From contig PBSL01000073.1 in NCBI GenBank assembly GCA_002726205.1, positions 1-34,978 of the forward strand: a stretch of 34,978 nucleotides of DNA. The letters are read 5' to 3'. Shown one piece after another: positions 7,690 through 16,295 of the stretch. Position 1 is the stretch's first letter; each line of letters opens with the position of its first letter. Source of the stretch: Planctomycetaceae bacterium. GTDB lineage: Bacteria > Planctomycetota > Planctomycetia > Planctomycetales > Planctomycetaceae. The notes under the pieces were generated by a model that searched no databases, was not told where the DNA came from, and saw only the letters and a list, made by a program, of their open reading frames with translations. The position numbers and the translations under genes are program-made.

Positions 7690-8298
7690 TTACTGGCTTG
7701 CCCGCTCGACCGCTCTCTGCATGGCCGACTGGGATTGCCGGGCAAACCGTTTTTGCATTGCCCGGGCGATCGGGTAGCCCAGTCTTGTCAGCGGGTGACT
7801 GGGACGTGAAATGGCCGAGAGGTCGTACCAGCAGACCCCCGCGTCATCCTGTTCGACCAGGAACCGTTCTTCTCCACGCTCGGCATGATCGGGCAGAGTC
7901 CCGTAGGCGAACCCGAAACGGCGTCGTGGTTGCGATTCGTCGATCACGTAGACCACGCGGCAGGCGTTGAGCCACCAGGCCAGCGGGAGATTGATCAGCA
8001 GTCCGATTGTCATGCCCTCGGCCGGATCCGAGGGGGACATGGTTGATGTTCCCGACGAGGGGTCGAGGATCGTGACCCAGTCGATGTCGAACATTGCCCA
8101 GCGTCTCAGGGCATCGCGGGCCGCATCGAAAACCGCATCGCCCTCTCCCAGCCGGGTCCGGTAGTGGTCGAATACGAATCCATCCGGAACCTGCTGCGAT
8201 CGAGTCGCACCGACGGCCTCGTAGGTGAACTCCAGGGGCGCCTGCTTTTCGAGGAACCGGATGATCGATGTGTCAGCGGGTCGTCGACAGGTGAGCAT
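7690..8298 (-). CDS. DUF1990 (UPF0548) family protein
   Basis: A 202-residue protein. Its body matches the DUF1990 pattern of an alpha/beta START-like barrel: the segment FVFDHYRTRLGEGDAVFDAARDALRRW at about residues 42-68 and the C-terminal GEERFLVEQD...VCWYDLSAISRPSHPLTRLGYPIARAMQKRF block are typical. The open frame extends further upstream, but that part overlaps the sua5 gene in another frame. The ATG at 8298 begins 23 bases after the sua5 stop and is therefore preferred, although no clear ribosome binding site is seen. It is the last gene of the lpxL-Rieske-sua5 set. The family's biochemical role is not established. Confidence 0.82.
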   Translation of the reverse strand: MLTCRRPADTSIIRFLEKQAPLEFTYEAVGATRSQQVPDGFVFDHYRTRLGEGDAVFDAARDALRRWAMFDIDWVTILDPSSGTSTMSPSDPAEGMTIGLLINLPLAWWLNACRVVYVIDESQPRRRFGFAYGTLPDHAERGEERFLVEQDDAGVCWYDLSAISRPSHPLTRLGYPIARAMQKRFARQSQSAMQRAVERASQ

Positions 8299-8321
8299 GG
8301 GCTGTTGTACCGGTGAAGTGG

Positions 8322-9284
8322 TCAGCTGCCGGCGGCTCGATCGAGTCGGTTGTTCAACGCCAGCCCCAGTCCGGAATCGGGAAACGGCAAGGCAATGATC
8401 CGGTCGAGTCCGGCATCGTCCAGGCGGTGCAGTGCAGCGAAGAACCCGGCGGCAGCCTCGACCAGGTCGCCGGTTTCCGAGAGCACCTCGACGTGGGACC
8501 AGTCGTGGTTGGACGCGGGCCGATGCAGTGTCAGCAGGCCAAGGCGACCGGCGGGAAGGGAATCGATTGTGTCGGTGACCGTTACCGGGGTGGCTGGCGA
8601 GTAGTGTCGGGCGAGCATTCCCGGAGCCGGTGCGGCCTCGCCGGTGGGTAAGTGTTCGGTGGCGACGGTGATCGGTCCGATGGCCGCTTCGAGTTCCTCC
8701 CGGGTGAGGCCTCCCGGCCGCAGCATCACCGGAAGCGGGCCACTGACATCGAGAACCGTCGATTCGACACCGATCCGGCACGGACCACCGTCCAGGATTC
8801 GTTCGATCCGATCACCGAGCTGCGAGACGACGTGCGCGGCGGTGGTGGGGCTGATTCCACCGAAACGGTTGGCGCTGGGGGCGGCGATCGGACAGCCGGC
8901 CAGGGTGATCAGGCGGCGGGCCGAAGCGTGTGCGGGGACACGGACCGCGACGGTGGGCAGATCCGAGGAGACGATCGCGGGAATCGTGTCCGCTCGTGGC
9001 ACGACCAGCGTCAGCGGTCCCGGCCAGAAGGTCTCGGCCAGGCTGGCCGCCGTCGGGGAGACAGCGGTGGTGACCGTTGCCAGCTGTTCGGGATCGGACA
9101 GGTGCACGATCACCGGGTCAAAGCGAGGGCGTTGCTTGGCCGCGAAGATCTTCGCGACGGCCCGGGCATTGGTGGCATCACCACCGAGCCCGTAGACGGT
9201 CTCGGTGGGAAATGCGACCAGTCCGCCGGATCGCAGGATCTCTGCAGCTTCGGTCAACTGATCGTCGGTGAGGGAAGTGGTCAC
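8322..9284 (-). CDS. tsaC/sua5: L-threonylcarbamoyladenylate synthase (Sua5 type)
   Basis: A 320-residue cytoplasmic enzyme that makes threonylcarbamoyl-AMP from threonine, bicarbonate and ATP for the t6A37 modification of ANN-reading tRNAs. The YrdC domain covers about residues 5-190, with the signature FPTETVYGLG near residue 25, KxRP (KQRP) about 25 residues later and the SAN motif (APSANRFGG). A linker with GMLARHYSP at about residue 205 leads into the C-terminal Sua5 domain, so this is the long form, not the short TsaC form. The GTG start at 9284 overlaps the Rieske stop as GTGA. The longer frame to 9398 lies inside the Rieske gene and is unlikely. Confidence 0.92.
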   Translation of the reverse strand: MTTSLTDDQLTEAAEILRSGGLVAFPTETVYGLGGDATNARAVAKIFAAKQRPRFDPVIVHLSDPEQLATVTTAVSPTAASLAETFWPGPLTLVVPRADTIPAIVSSDLPTVAVRVPAHASARRLITLAGCPIAAPSANRFGGISPTTAAHVVSQLGDRIERILDGGPCRIGVESTVLDVSGPLPVMLRPGGLTREELEAAIGPITVATEHLPTGEAAPAPGMLARHYSPATPVTVTDTIDSLPAGRLGLLTLHRPASNHDWSHVEVLSETGDLVEAAAGFFAALHRLDDAGLDRIIALPFPDSGLGLALNNRLDRAAGS

Positions 9285-9631
9285 GGCAGATCGACCAGCA
9301 CGTCGTCCCCGTCGATGGTGACCGGAAACGATGGCTGCCGGATCGCCTCGGTCAGGCAGTGTTGCCCGGTGCTGGCATCGAATTGCCAGCCGTGCCACGG
9401 GCAGGTGACGATGCAGCCGTCGAGTTGTCCCTTGCCCAGCGGTCCTCCGGCATGCGGACAGACGCCGTCGAGAGCGTAAAGTGTTCCCTCGACGTTGTAG
9501 AGCGCGATCACGCGACCGCCGGCGATCAACTCGTGGGAGGACCCGGGAGGTATGTCGGACAGGGCAGCGATTCGAACTTGTTCGGACATGTCTTTCATGT
9601 TCGAGAGGTCCGGCCGCGGCGTCAACGCCAT
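9281..9631 (-). CDS. Small Rieske [2Fe-2S] ferredoxin-like protein
   Basis: A 116-residue protein with one Rieske cluster site: C58-x-H60 and C77-x2-H80, in CPHAGG and CPWHGW. No other domain is present, so it is of the NirD/ferredoxin-component type that passes electrons to an oxygenase or reductase not encoded here. Starts are ambiguous. The ATG at 9631 overlaps the acyltransferase stop as TGATG and is favoured for coupling, while ATGs at 9598 and 9589 give 105 and 102 residues, closer to the family norm. Its stop overlaps the sua5 start as GTGA. The link to lipid A acylation or tRNA modification is only positional. Confidence 0.87.
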   Translation of the reverse strand: MALTPRPDLSNMKDMSEQVRIAALSDIPPGSSHELIAGGRVIALYNVEGTLYALDGVCPHAGGPLGKGQLDGCIVTCPWHGWQFDASTGQHCLTEAIRQPSFPVTIDGDDVLVDLP

Positions 9632-10584
9632 CAGGCGGCCCAAGACGTCGCCGAAACTGTCGGACCGCGGCGACTGCGACGGCGGCCGGGTTGGCTCTTC
9701 CATCGTCGATGAATCCAGAAGTACTGTTCGGGAGCTCGATGGATCACCCGTTCCAGTGCTGCGGTGTATTGCCGTGTCAGTGCCAGGACGGGATTCTTGT
9801 CGTCGATCGCGCCGGCATCGATCAGTTCCTCGCAGCCGACCTCGAAGCGTTCCGGACCGTTGTTGCGATCAAGCCGGATGGCGTAGCCGACGCAGATGAT
9901 TGCCTCGTGCCGCAGGGCCAGCAGGGCGATCGACTTGAACGTCGAGGCCGGGTGCCCGAAGAAATCGACGAACAGACCGTGAGATCCCGCGTCCTGGTCG
10001 CAGAGCAGTGCCAGGCGGCCGGCCGATTCCAATCGCTCGATCATCTCGCCGCTGGCACCGGACTTGTCGAGCAGGTCGTGGCCGGTGTTGCTGCGGAAGC
10101 GGATGAAGTAACGATCGAGATAGGGATTGTCCAATCGTCGGGCGACGACACCCATCGAGAACCCGAAAAGACCGAAGATCCAGACGGCCAGTTCCCAGTT
10201 GCCAAGGTGGCCGCTGAGCATGATCACGGGGCGGTCCGAGCACAGCGCGGCGACGACCGGGTCCCGATTACGGAAACGGATGTAACGCAGGTAGCTGGTT
10301 CGGGAAAGTCGACGTTGCAGGTGAATGATCTCACCGATCGTCCGGAACAGGTGCTGCCACATCTGGCCGATGATCCGGTCAGTGTCGATCGAATCACCGA
10401 AGGCGCGGTGAAGGTTCTCGACGGCGATCTCGCGGCGGGTCAGTCGCCCGGGCAGCAGGCGATGGATGACGAAGGCCAACACGGTCGAGCCGGCATCGAT
10501 CAGGCGAAGCGGCATCGCGTGAATCACGGCCACCAGCCCGCGAAAGGCGGCGTATTCCAGCAGGTGACGGAAATGGCGTGTCAT
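9631..10584 (-). CDS. LpxL/LpxM-like lysophospholipid acyltransferase
   Basis: A 317-residue membrane-associated acyltransferase of the HtrB/LpxL family, which transfers a secondary acyl chain to lipid A precursors at the inner face of the cytoplasmic membrane. The catalytic HxxxxE box HLGNWE is near residues 124-129 within LSGHLGNWE. A later D-x-D...G...F-F-G-x-P-A segment (DQDAGSHGLFVDFFGHPAST) and a C-terminal E-Q-Y-F-W-I-H-R-R-W match the family. AAGGA lies 7 bases before the ATG. Its presence fits an LPS-bearing outer membrane. The precise acyl chain and acceptor cannot be told from sequence. It heads the lpxL-Rieske-sua5-DUF1990 unit and has its own promoter candidate. Confidence 0.9.
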   Translation of the reverse strand: MTRHFRHLLEYAAFRGLVAVIHAMPLRLIDAGSTVLAFVIHRLLPGRLTRREIAVENLHRAFGDSIDTDRIIGQMWQHLFRTIGEIIHLQRRLSRTSYLRYIRFRNRDPVVAALCSDRPVIMLSGHLGNWELAVWIFGLFGFSMGVVARRLDNPYLDRYFIRFRSNTGHDLLDKSGASGEMIERLESAGRLALLCDQDAGSHGLFVDFFGHPASTFKSIALLALRHEAIICVGYAIRLDRNNGPERFEVGCEELIDAGAIDDKNPVLALTRQYTAALERVIHRAPEQYFWIHRRWKSQPGRRRSRRGPTVSATSWAA

Positions 10585-10632
10585 CCCGGCGTCCTTGCCG
10601 TGGATCGTGTGGGGGACTGGCGACGTGCTGAG

Positions 10633-10661
10633 AGTGTGCCGCTGTTGGCAGCGAGGGTCAA
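10633..10661 (-). promoter_or_regulatory. Candidate promoter for the acyltransferase operon
   Basis: On the minus strand TTGACC (10656-10661) precedes CACACT (10633-10638) with a 17-base spacer, 49 bases upstream of the acyltransferase ATG. The -35 box is 5 of 6, the -10 box only 3 of 6. It lies in the gap after the oxidoreductase stop. Confidence 0.45.
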
Positions 10662-10695
10662 GATGGATGCGGAAGTCGCCGGTTCGTGTCGCGTC

Positions 10696-11787
10696 CTACT
10701 TCTTCCTGCGAACCGCCGCGGGGATCCGTGGATCACGTTTCAACGGCAGCGAGACCTTCCGTCCGGTCCACGCTGACTGGTAGATCGCCAGGATGATCTC
10801 GACGCTCTTGCGACCCTCCTTGTCGTCAACCATCGGTTTGCCACCACCCCGGATCGACTTGATGAAGTCCTTGAGTTGTTCGGTGTGACCATCGTAGGAA
10901 ATGGCCGTCGGGTCGCTGGCCCCGCTGCCACCGACATCGTCCCCGCCGAAGCGGCGGCGAGTGGCCGCGTCGCTGCTTCGGCCGCTGGCGAAGTCCCAGG
11001 TCACCAGCCGGTCTTCCTCGACGACCGCGGTGCCGCAGGTCCCGTGGATCTCGACCTTCTTGGAGAACCCGGGATAGGCCGCGGTGGTGGCTTCGATCGT
11101 GCCCAGTGCACCGTTGCGAAACCGTAGCGCCGCCACGCCGACGTCCTCGACCTCGATCCGCTTGTGGGCCAGCGTGTCGGTCATCGCCGTGACCTCGGCG
11201 ACGTCGCCCATCAGGTAGTACATCAAGTCGACACTGTGGATCGCCTGGTTCATGTAGGCTCCACCCCCGTCGAGATTCCAGGTTCCCCGCCAGCCACCGC
11301 TGTCGTAATATTCCTGCGTTCGCCACCACTTGACGTAGCTGTCGCCCAGCGTCAGGCGGCCGAAACGGCCCTGGTCGATTGCTGCCTTCAGCGACTGGTT
11401 GATGCCGTGGTAGCGCGACGGAAAGATCGTGGTCAACCCGACCTTGTTGCGGCGGCACGCCGAGATGATCGCATCGCAGCGGGCGAGGGTGATCTCGAGC
11501 GGTTTTTCCACGACGACGTGCTTGCCCGCGTTGGCGGCCGCGACGGCCGGGTCGCGGTGCGCCCCGCTGGGGGTGCAGATCGTCACCACGTCGACCGATT
11601 GATCGTCGAGCATCTCGTCGAGTCGCTCGTAGGCGGTTACCCCGGGATTGGCCGCGGCAAATCGCTGGGCCGCCGCCGGGAACGTGTCATAACACGCGGT
11701 GATCTTCGCTCCACGGATGTCGCCGACGGCCAACGCGTGGAAGTTGGCGATCATGCCACAGCCGACCATCCCGAATCCTGTTGCCAT
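10696..11787 (-). CDS. Gfo/Idh/MocA family oxidoreductase
   Basis: A 363-residue NAD(P)-dependent sugar or inositol dehydrogenase-like enzyme. The N-terminal Rossmann domain starts with MVGCGMIANFHA (GxGxxA) at residues 7-18, and the family lysine motif EKP is in VVVEKPLEIT near residue 95. The C-terminal alpha/beta domain holds the substrate-site segment GGGAYMNQAIHSVDLMYYLMG. No signal peptide is visible, so it works in the cytoplasm. GAGAGA precedes the ATG by about 9 bases. It follows the tyrosyl-tRNA synthetase gene by 50 bases on the same strand. The substrate is not inferable; the family oxidises a sugar hydroxyl at C3 or similar position. Confidence 0.92.
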   Translation of the reverse strand: MATGFGMVGCGMIANFHALAVGDIRGAKITACYDTFPAAAQRFAAANPGVTAYERLDEMLDDQSVDVVTICTPSGAHRDPAVAAANAGKHVVVEKPLEITLARCDAIISACRRNKVGLTTIFPSRYHGINQSLKAAIDQGRFGRLTLGDSYVKWWRTQEYYDSGGWRGTWNLDGGGAYMNQAIHSVDLMYYLMGDVAEVTAMTDTLAHKRIEVEDVGVAALRFRNGALGTIEATTAAYPGFSKKVEIHGTCGTAVVEEDRLVTWDFASGRSSDAATRRRFGGDDVGGSGASDPTAISYDGHTEQLKDFIKSIRGGGKPMVDDKEGRKSVEIILAIYQSAWTGRKVSLPLKRDPRIPAAVRRKK

Positions 11788-11837
11788 GATGAAATCTCTC
11801 TGGTGATTGTCGCGGGAAGAGTCGGCGGCTTGATGTG

Positions 11838-13061
11838 CTAGTTGTTCTCGAGCGCAACACGGCAGAGCCGTTTCTTACCGACCCACAGCATCAATCCGTC
11901 GGTCACGGTGACCGGCGTGTCGTGACTGTCGAATCGCTGCTTGTCCTCGCCGAAGTAGGCACCGCCCTGGGCGATGGCCCGGCGGGCTTCGCTGGTCGAT
12001 CCGCACAGCCCGGCCAGTTGCAGCAAGCGGGCCGCCGGGAGGCAGCCGTCTTGCAGGTCTGCTGTCGAGAGGGTCACCTCGGGAATATCCTCGGGGCGGC
12101 GGCCCTCGCCGATTTCCCGCTGCCAGCGATCGGCGGCCTCGAGAGCCTCCTGGGCCGAGTGGTACTCGGTGATCACCGCTCGGGCCAATGCCAGCTTGCA
12201 TTCCTTGGGATGCCCGGCCAGCAACGAATCGACTTCCTCGAGCGGAACGTCCGTCAGCAGTTCGAAGTACATCCGCATGCAATCGTCGGGCACCTGCATG
12301 AACTTCTTCATCTTCTCGTAGGGCGGTTCGGCAATGCCGATGTAGTTGTCCAGGCTCTTGCCCATCCGTCGCTGGCCGTCCAGGCCGACCAGAATCGGCG
12401 ACATCACGCCGACCTGTCCGGGTTGCCCCTGGTTCTTCTGGAGATCGCGGGCGAGCATGAAACTGTAGAGTTGCTCGGTGCCGCCCAGTTCGACGTCGGC
12501 GCGGACCTCGACAGAATCCCAGGCCTGCATGACCGGGTAGAGGCACTCGTGCAGGTAGATTGGCGATTCGGCCTTGTATCGTTTCGAAAAATCATCGCGG
12601 GTCAGCAACTGCGCCACGGTCACCTTGCTGGTCAACTCGAGAGTGTCCTGGAAGCTCATCGCCGAAAACCAGTCACCGTTGCGAACCACCTCGGTCCGCT
12701 CCAGGTCGAGGACCCGATCGAGTTGTCCGAGATAATCGACCGCGTTGGCTTCGACCTGTTCGATGGTCAACCGGGCACGCGTCTCGTCGCGGCCACTGGG
12801 ATCCCCGACCAGGGCGGTGTAGTTGCCGATGATGATCACCGCCTGGTGCCCCAGTTCCTGGAACTGCCGCATCTTTCGCATCGGGACGGTGTGTCCCAGG
12901 TGCAGGTCGATCCCGGTCGGATCGATCCCGTACTTGACCCTCAACGGCGTGTCGGTCTCGCGGCTCCGCTCCAGCTTCTCGACCAGTTCCGATTCCGGCA
13001 CGATCTCCTCGATCCCGCGACGGATCACGGCCAACTGGTCGGTGACGGGAGCAAACGGCAT
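11838..13061 (-). CDS. tyrS: Tyrosyl-tRNA synthetase (class Ic, with S4 domain)
   Basis: A 407-residue enzyme that charges tRNA-Tyr. The Rossmann core has the HIGH-like motif HLGHT near residues 53-57 and the KMSKS-like loop reads RRMGKS near residue 235, keeping the second lysine and serine but with arginine in place of the first lysine. The tyrosine-site segments GGTEQLYSF and YPVMQAWD are present. The C-terminal about 60 residues form an S4 RNA-binding domain (GLCGSTSEARRAIAQGGAYFG). The length fits the TyrZ-like type rather than the E. coli TyrS type. The ATG at 13061 (GGAAC upstream) is preferred; the longer frame to 13124 adds a Pro/Ser/Arg-rich stretch not expected in the family. Confidence 0.94.
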   Translation of the reverse strand: MPFAPVTDQLAVIRRGIEEIVPESELVEKLERSRETDTPLRVKYGIDPTGIDLHLGHTVPMRKMRQFQELGHQAVIIIGNYTALVGDPSGRDETRARLTIEQVEANAVDYLGQLDRVLDLERTEVVRNGDWFSAMSFQDTLELTSKVTVAQLLTRDDFSKRYKAESPIYLHECLYPVMQAWDSVEVRADVELGGTEQLYSFMLARDLQKNQGQPGQVGVMSPILVGLDGQRRMGKSLDNYIGIAEPPYEKMKKFMQVPDDCMRMYFELLTDVPLEEVDSLLAGHPKECKLALARAVITEYHSAQEALEAADRWQREIGEGRRPEDIPEVTLSTADLQDGCLPAARLLQLAGLCGSTSEARRAIAQGGAYFGEDKQRFDSHDTPVTVTDGLMLWVGKKRLCRVALENN

Positions 13062-13173
13062 CGGCGATGTTCCAATCGGCACGGGGGCGGTGGACCGCCT
13101 TGTTCGGGACCGGGCCGCGACCACAAACCTACCAACCCCCTCCGGGAGTGGCCAGCGTTGTCCGTGGATGCCG

Positions 13174-14034
13174 TCAGTTGGGGATGCCCTGCCAGAGAAC
13201 CAGCGTGATGTTGGTGGCGTTGAACAGGAGGTGCGTCATCACGACGGCCGGGTAACTGCCCGAACGGTGGTAGGTGATGCCCAGGATCAACGCCAGCGGC
13301 AGCAGCGCGATGCGGTCTGGCCAGTTTGGATGCACCATGGCGAAGGCCAGGGCGGTCAGGAAGATCGCGGCCGCCGGAGGACACCACCGCAACAGCGATC
13401 GCTGCACGATCACACGGAATGCCAGTTCCTCGACCAGCGGTGCCAACACCACCGCGCTGACGATGATCGTGATCCGCGTGATCGGGTCGGGGTCGAACTC
13501 GATCAATTTCAGCAGGGGATGCAGGTCGTCGACGGTTCGCAGCGGGGTGGTCAGCCACAGGGCAATGATGGTCGGCAGCACACAGGCCAGGAAGCCGACA
13601 GTTCCCCAGGCGATCTGCCGCGACCAGGGGCCAGGCCGGAGACCGACGGGTGAGGACTCGGACCCGGCCACTTCGGTCCCGGCCAGTTGGACCAGGGCCG
13701 TGAGGACTCCGAACAGGACCGCCAGGGCCACACAATTCTGGATGAGTGTCTCGCGGGCCGAGGCGGCGTCGAACGACGGGTTGGAAAGGGAGGGGTCCGG
13801 CAACGGCCGCACCAGCAGCAGTGGCAGAACGAGCCAGCAAAGAATCGTCACCGGCAACAGCCAGGCCGGCCAGGGGCGCGGTTGCTGGTCGGGTGGCCCC
13901 GGGAACGGCTGGCCTGGCCGCGCGTTTCGCAGCAGCAACCCCCAGGTCACCGTGCTGGCCAGTACCAGCAACGCCAGGACAATCAGAGCGGGGGGCGTGA
14001 CCATGGGAGGATGATTTCCGGAAGGCACTGTCAT
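13174..14034 (-). CDS. CPBP family intramembrane glutamic protease (Abi/CAAX-like)
   Basis: A 286-residue multi-span membrane protein. The conserved motifs of CPBP (Abi) proteases are seen near the C-terminus: EE-x3-R in VEELAFRVIVQ, then F-x3-H in FAFAMVHPNW-like context (FAMVH), and H-x3-N in HLLFNATN. These residues coordinate water or metal for cleavage inside the membrane. About seven or eight hydrophobic segments are present. The ATG at 14034 has no ribosome binding site; an ATG at 14004 (276 residues) is an equally good start. It is the first gene of the minus-strand set with tyrS, 112 bases apart. In bacteria such proteins have been linked to bacteriocin immunity or protein processing, but the role here is open. 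Confidence 0.86.
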   Translation of the reverse strand: MTVPSGNHPPMVTPPALIVLALLVLASTVTWGLLLRNARPGQPFPGPPDQQPRPWPAWLLPVTILCWLVLPLLLVRPLPDPSLSNPSFDAASARETLIQNCVALAVLFGVLTALVQLAGTEVAGSESSPVGLRPGPWSRQIAWGTVGFLACVLPTIIALWLTTPLRTVDDLHPLLKLIEFDPDPITRITIIVSAVVLAPLVEELAFRVIVQRSLLRWCPPAAAIFLTALAFAMVHPNWPDRIALLPLALILGITYHRSGSYPAVVMTHLLFNATNITLVLWQGIPN

Positions 14035-14097
14035 TGTAGTCGTAGAACGGCCAATCGCGACCCGCTACTGACTACTGGCAGGCGGTGATCGACTGTT

Positions 14098-14901
14098 ATG
14101 ATCTGCCGCGTGGCGACCATCCTGGACACGATTGTCGAACGGAAGCGCGAGGAAATTGTCGCGGCACGAGCGGCGTGTCCGGCGGTGGAACTCGAGGCCC
14201 GACTGGCCGATGCGCCAGCACCTCGAGGATTCGTGCAGGCGATCCGGCAGTCGGCCACCGTGGCCTTGATCGCCGAAGTCAAGAAGGCCTCACCGTCAGC
14301 GGGCCTGATCCGTGCGGATTTTGACCCGGTCGGACTGGCCCGGACCTATGCCGAGGCCGGGGCGACCTGCATCAGTTGCCTGACCGACGAACCGTTCTTC
14401 CAGGGACGGCTCGAGGACCTGGCGGCGATTCGCGGGGCGGTTGATCGGCCGATTCTGAGAAAGGACTTTCTGCTGGATCGTTACCAGTTGCTCGAGGCGC
14501 GGGTTGCCGGTGCCGATGCGGTGTTGTTGATCGCCGAGTGCCTGGACGAGTCCAGGTTGCCCGAACTGTATCACGCTGCCGGCGATCTCGGGCTGGATGT
14601 GCTCGTCGAGCTCTACGAGCCGGAGAACCTGGAACGGGTGCTGGCACTGGATCCCCCGCTGCTGGGAATCAACAACCGGAACCTGGCGACGTTTGAAACC
14701 GACCTGGGACACACGCTGCGGCTGGCCGGGATGGTCCCGGAGCGAACGACGCTGGTCGCCGAGAGCGGGGTCCGGACGCGGGCCGACGTACAACGGTTGG
14801 CCGCCGGCGGCGTGAAGGCGATCCTGGTGGGCGAGACATTGATGCGGGCCGAGTGCGTGGCTGAGAAGACTTGTGAGCTTGTCGGTGTAGCGTGTGGCTG
14901 A
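14098..14901 (+). CDS. trpC: Indole-3-glycerol phosphate synthase
   Basis: A 267-residue TIM-barrel enzyme of tryptophan synthesis that closes CdRP to indole-3-glycerol phosphate. Family landmarks are [15 protein letters not shown] near residues 55-69, the catalytic-lysine strand [10 protein letters not shown] near 119-128, VLLIAECL near 142-149, [10 protein letters not shown] near 191-200, and the phosphate site [10 protein letters not shown] and ILVGETLM near the end. The ATG at 14098 is used; a GTG at 14110 is possible, and ribosome binding sites are weak for both. It stands alone among trp genes here; the only other possible trp gene, the amidotransferase, is 15 kb away on the other strand. 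Confidence 0.96.
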   Translation: MICRVATILDTIVERKREEIVAARAACPAVELEARLADAPAPRGFVQAIRQSATVALIAEVKKASPSAGLIRADFDPVGLARTYAEAGATCISCLTDEPFFQGRLEDLAAIRGAVDRPILRKDFLLDRYQLLEARVAGADAVLLIAECLDESRLPELYHAAGDLGLDVLVELYEPENLERVLALDPPLLGINNRNLATFETDLGHTLRLAGMVPERTTLVAESGVRTRADVQRLAAGGVKAILVGETLMRAECVAEKTCELVGVACG

Positions 14902-14938
14902 CCGGCAACGAAGACCGTTGAAGACCCAGGGAGAGAAA

Positions 14939-15562
14939 ATGACTGCCGAAAACCCGGTCGAGCACGTGCTGGTTGTGCCGACGAGCCTGTTTCACGAGAT
15001 CGGACATTTCCAGGGCTTCTGTCCGGAAATTGACGAGTACCTGCGGCGATTGCTCGACCCGGCCCGGATGCGATTCGAGCCCCGTGACACGGTCGAGGAC
15101 GATCCCAGCCTGAAACAGTTGATTCCCTACTGCGTGTTCCGTCACCAGGGACAGATTTTCCACTACCGGCGGGGAACCCAGCAGGGAGAGGGACGGCTGC
15201 ACAGCAAACGGTCAATCGGCATCGGTGGACATATTTCCTCCGATGATACCCGGGCCGGAGGGTCGCCCTACCAGGAGGGGATGAAGCGGGAAATCGACGA
15301 GGAAGTGTTCCTGGAGACGGAATTCACCGAGCGGTGTGTCGGTTTGATCAACGACGACCTGACCGATGTGGGCCGCGTGCACCTGGGCGTTGTTCATGTT
15401 TTCGATCTGGATGAGCCCAAAGTTCGCCCGAGGGAAGAGTCGATAATTGGGACAGGGTTTTCTGCTCCCGATGAACTGATTGCCGACCGGGATTCCTTTG
15501 AAACCTGGTCTCAGATTTGTCTGGAGTACCTGTTGGGAGAGGCGGCTGCAGGAAGCGGCTGA
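14939..15562 (+). CDS. Nudix hydrolase-like phosphoesterase (COG4112 type)
   Basis: A 207-residue soluble protein. The Nudix box is present in modified spacing: G96-G97 ... E113 ... R117-E118 ... E121-E122, i.e. GGH followed by an insertion and then [11 protein letters not shown]. The N-terminus [21 protein letters not shown] and the [16 protein letters not shown] lead-in are typical of the predicted MutT-type phosphoesterases of COG4112. The ATG at 14939 has GGGAGAG about 5 bases upstream and is clearly better than the frame start at 14894, which overlaps trpC. The substrate is unknown, presumably a nucleoside diphosphate linked to another group. It follows trpC by 37 bases and probably shares its transcript. 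Confidence 0.82.
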   Translation: MTAENPVEHVLVVPTSLFHEIGHFQGFCPEIDEYLRRLLDPARMRFEPRDTVEDDPSLKQLIPYCVFRHQGQIFHYRRGTQQGEGRLHSKRSIGIGGHISSDDTRAGGSPYQEGMKREIDEEVFLETEFTERCVGLINDDLTDVGRVHLGVVHVFDLDEPKVRPREESIIGTGFSAPDELIADRDSFETWSQICLEYLLGEAAAGSG

Positions 15563-15587
15563 CGAATCGACAAGGGAGTGTTCGACG

Positions 15588-16169
15588 ATGCGGGCTCGTG
15601 CGGCGTGGGGTGTAACGGGAGTCCTGGTCGTCCTGGCCGCGTGGGCGGTCGACTGGACCGATGCGGCCGATGTTTCCAGGACCGGTGCGGTCACAACCGA
15701 GGGGCTTGGCCGGATGCTGCGGTCGTTGGGGGTTACCCCCCGGTCGGCCGGCACCCGTTTCGATTTTGACTTCAAGTCCCGGCAAGGCGAGCAGGAGTGG
15801 GACTTCTCGATGTCGGTGGTCCTCAGCCAGGACGGGCAGACGATCTGGTTGATGGCCTGGCTGGAAGAGATGCCCAAGATGGCTTCTCGAGTTCCCGCTG
15901 CCGCGTTGCTGCGACTGCTCTCGGAAAACGACCGACTGGGCAACGGCAAGTTCTTTGCCTATGACCGCCGCAACCGGCGTTTCCTGATGCAACGGGTGCT
16001 CAGCAACCGGGGGATTTCCTCGGCGGTGCTGGCCGCCGCGCTCAAGGACGTTGCCGGGGGCGTGATGAACAGCTACCCGGCCTGGTCGGTGGCGAAGTGG
16101 AAACCGGGAGCGACGGTCCGGCAGTCCTCGGTTCCCCCGGCCCCACCGTCTGAAATTCGTCGCCGCTAG
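15588..16169 (+). CDS. Exported YbjN/CesT-like protein, function unknown
   Basis: A 193-residue protein. The ATG at 15588 has AAGGGAG 9 bases upstream and opens a signal peptide (MRARAAWGVTGVLVVLAAWA, then a cleavage-like site about residue 26). The mature part has a helix, four to five amphipathic strands and a helical end (TEGLGRMLRSLGV, FDFDFKS, WDFSMSVVLSQDG, IWLMAWLEE, AALLRLLSEND, FFAYDRRNRRFLMQRV), the arrangement of the YbjN / type III chaperone-like fold. The match is by pattern only. It is 25 bases after the Nudix gene and 126 bases before the DUF1549 gene. The C-terminus is Pro/Arg-rich. A role as a periplasmic adaptor is speculation. Confidence 0.6.
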   Translation: MRARAAWGVTGVLVVLAAWAVDWTDAADVSRTGAVTTEGLGRMLRSLGVTPRSAGTRFDFDFKSRQGEQEWDFSMSVVLSQDGQTIWLMAWLEEMPKMASRVPAAALLRLLSENDRLGNGKFFAYDRRNRRFLMQRVLSNRGISSAVLAAALKDVAGGVMNSYPAWSVAKWKPGATVRQSSVPPAPPSEIRRR

Positions 16170-16191
16170 TCGCGGCCCGTTCAGGCTCTTC

Positions 16192-16220
16192 TTGTTGACG
16201 GTTTGGCCCCGTGGTAAACT
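16192..16220 (+). promoter_or_regulatory. Weak promoter candidate for the DUF1549 operon
   Basis: In the 126-base gap before the DUF1549 gene, TTGTTG (16192-16197) is followed after 17 bases by TAAACT (16215-16220). An overlapping better -35, TTGACG (16195-16200), has a spacer of only 14. The gap's position and the A/T-rich step make it the most likely promoter site, but the match is poor. Confidence 0.33.
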
Positions 16221-16295
16221 GGGGAAACGATGGTCGGATTTCGGCCATGCCTGCCTCCCTTGGCCTGCCACACCCTCCGTTTGCCAAGAAAACTC

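Noticed and set aside
9481-13208. Plus-strand frames of 431, 225 and 457 codons
   Set aside because: They lie antisense to lpxL-like, Gfo/Idh/MocA and tyrS genes, which have strong family motifs.
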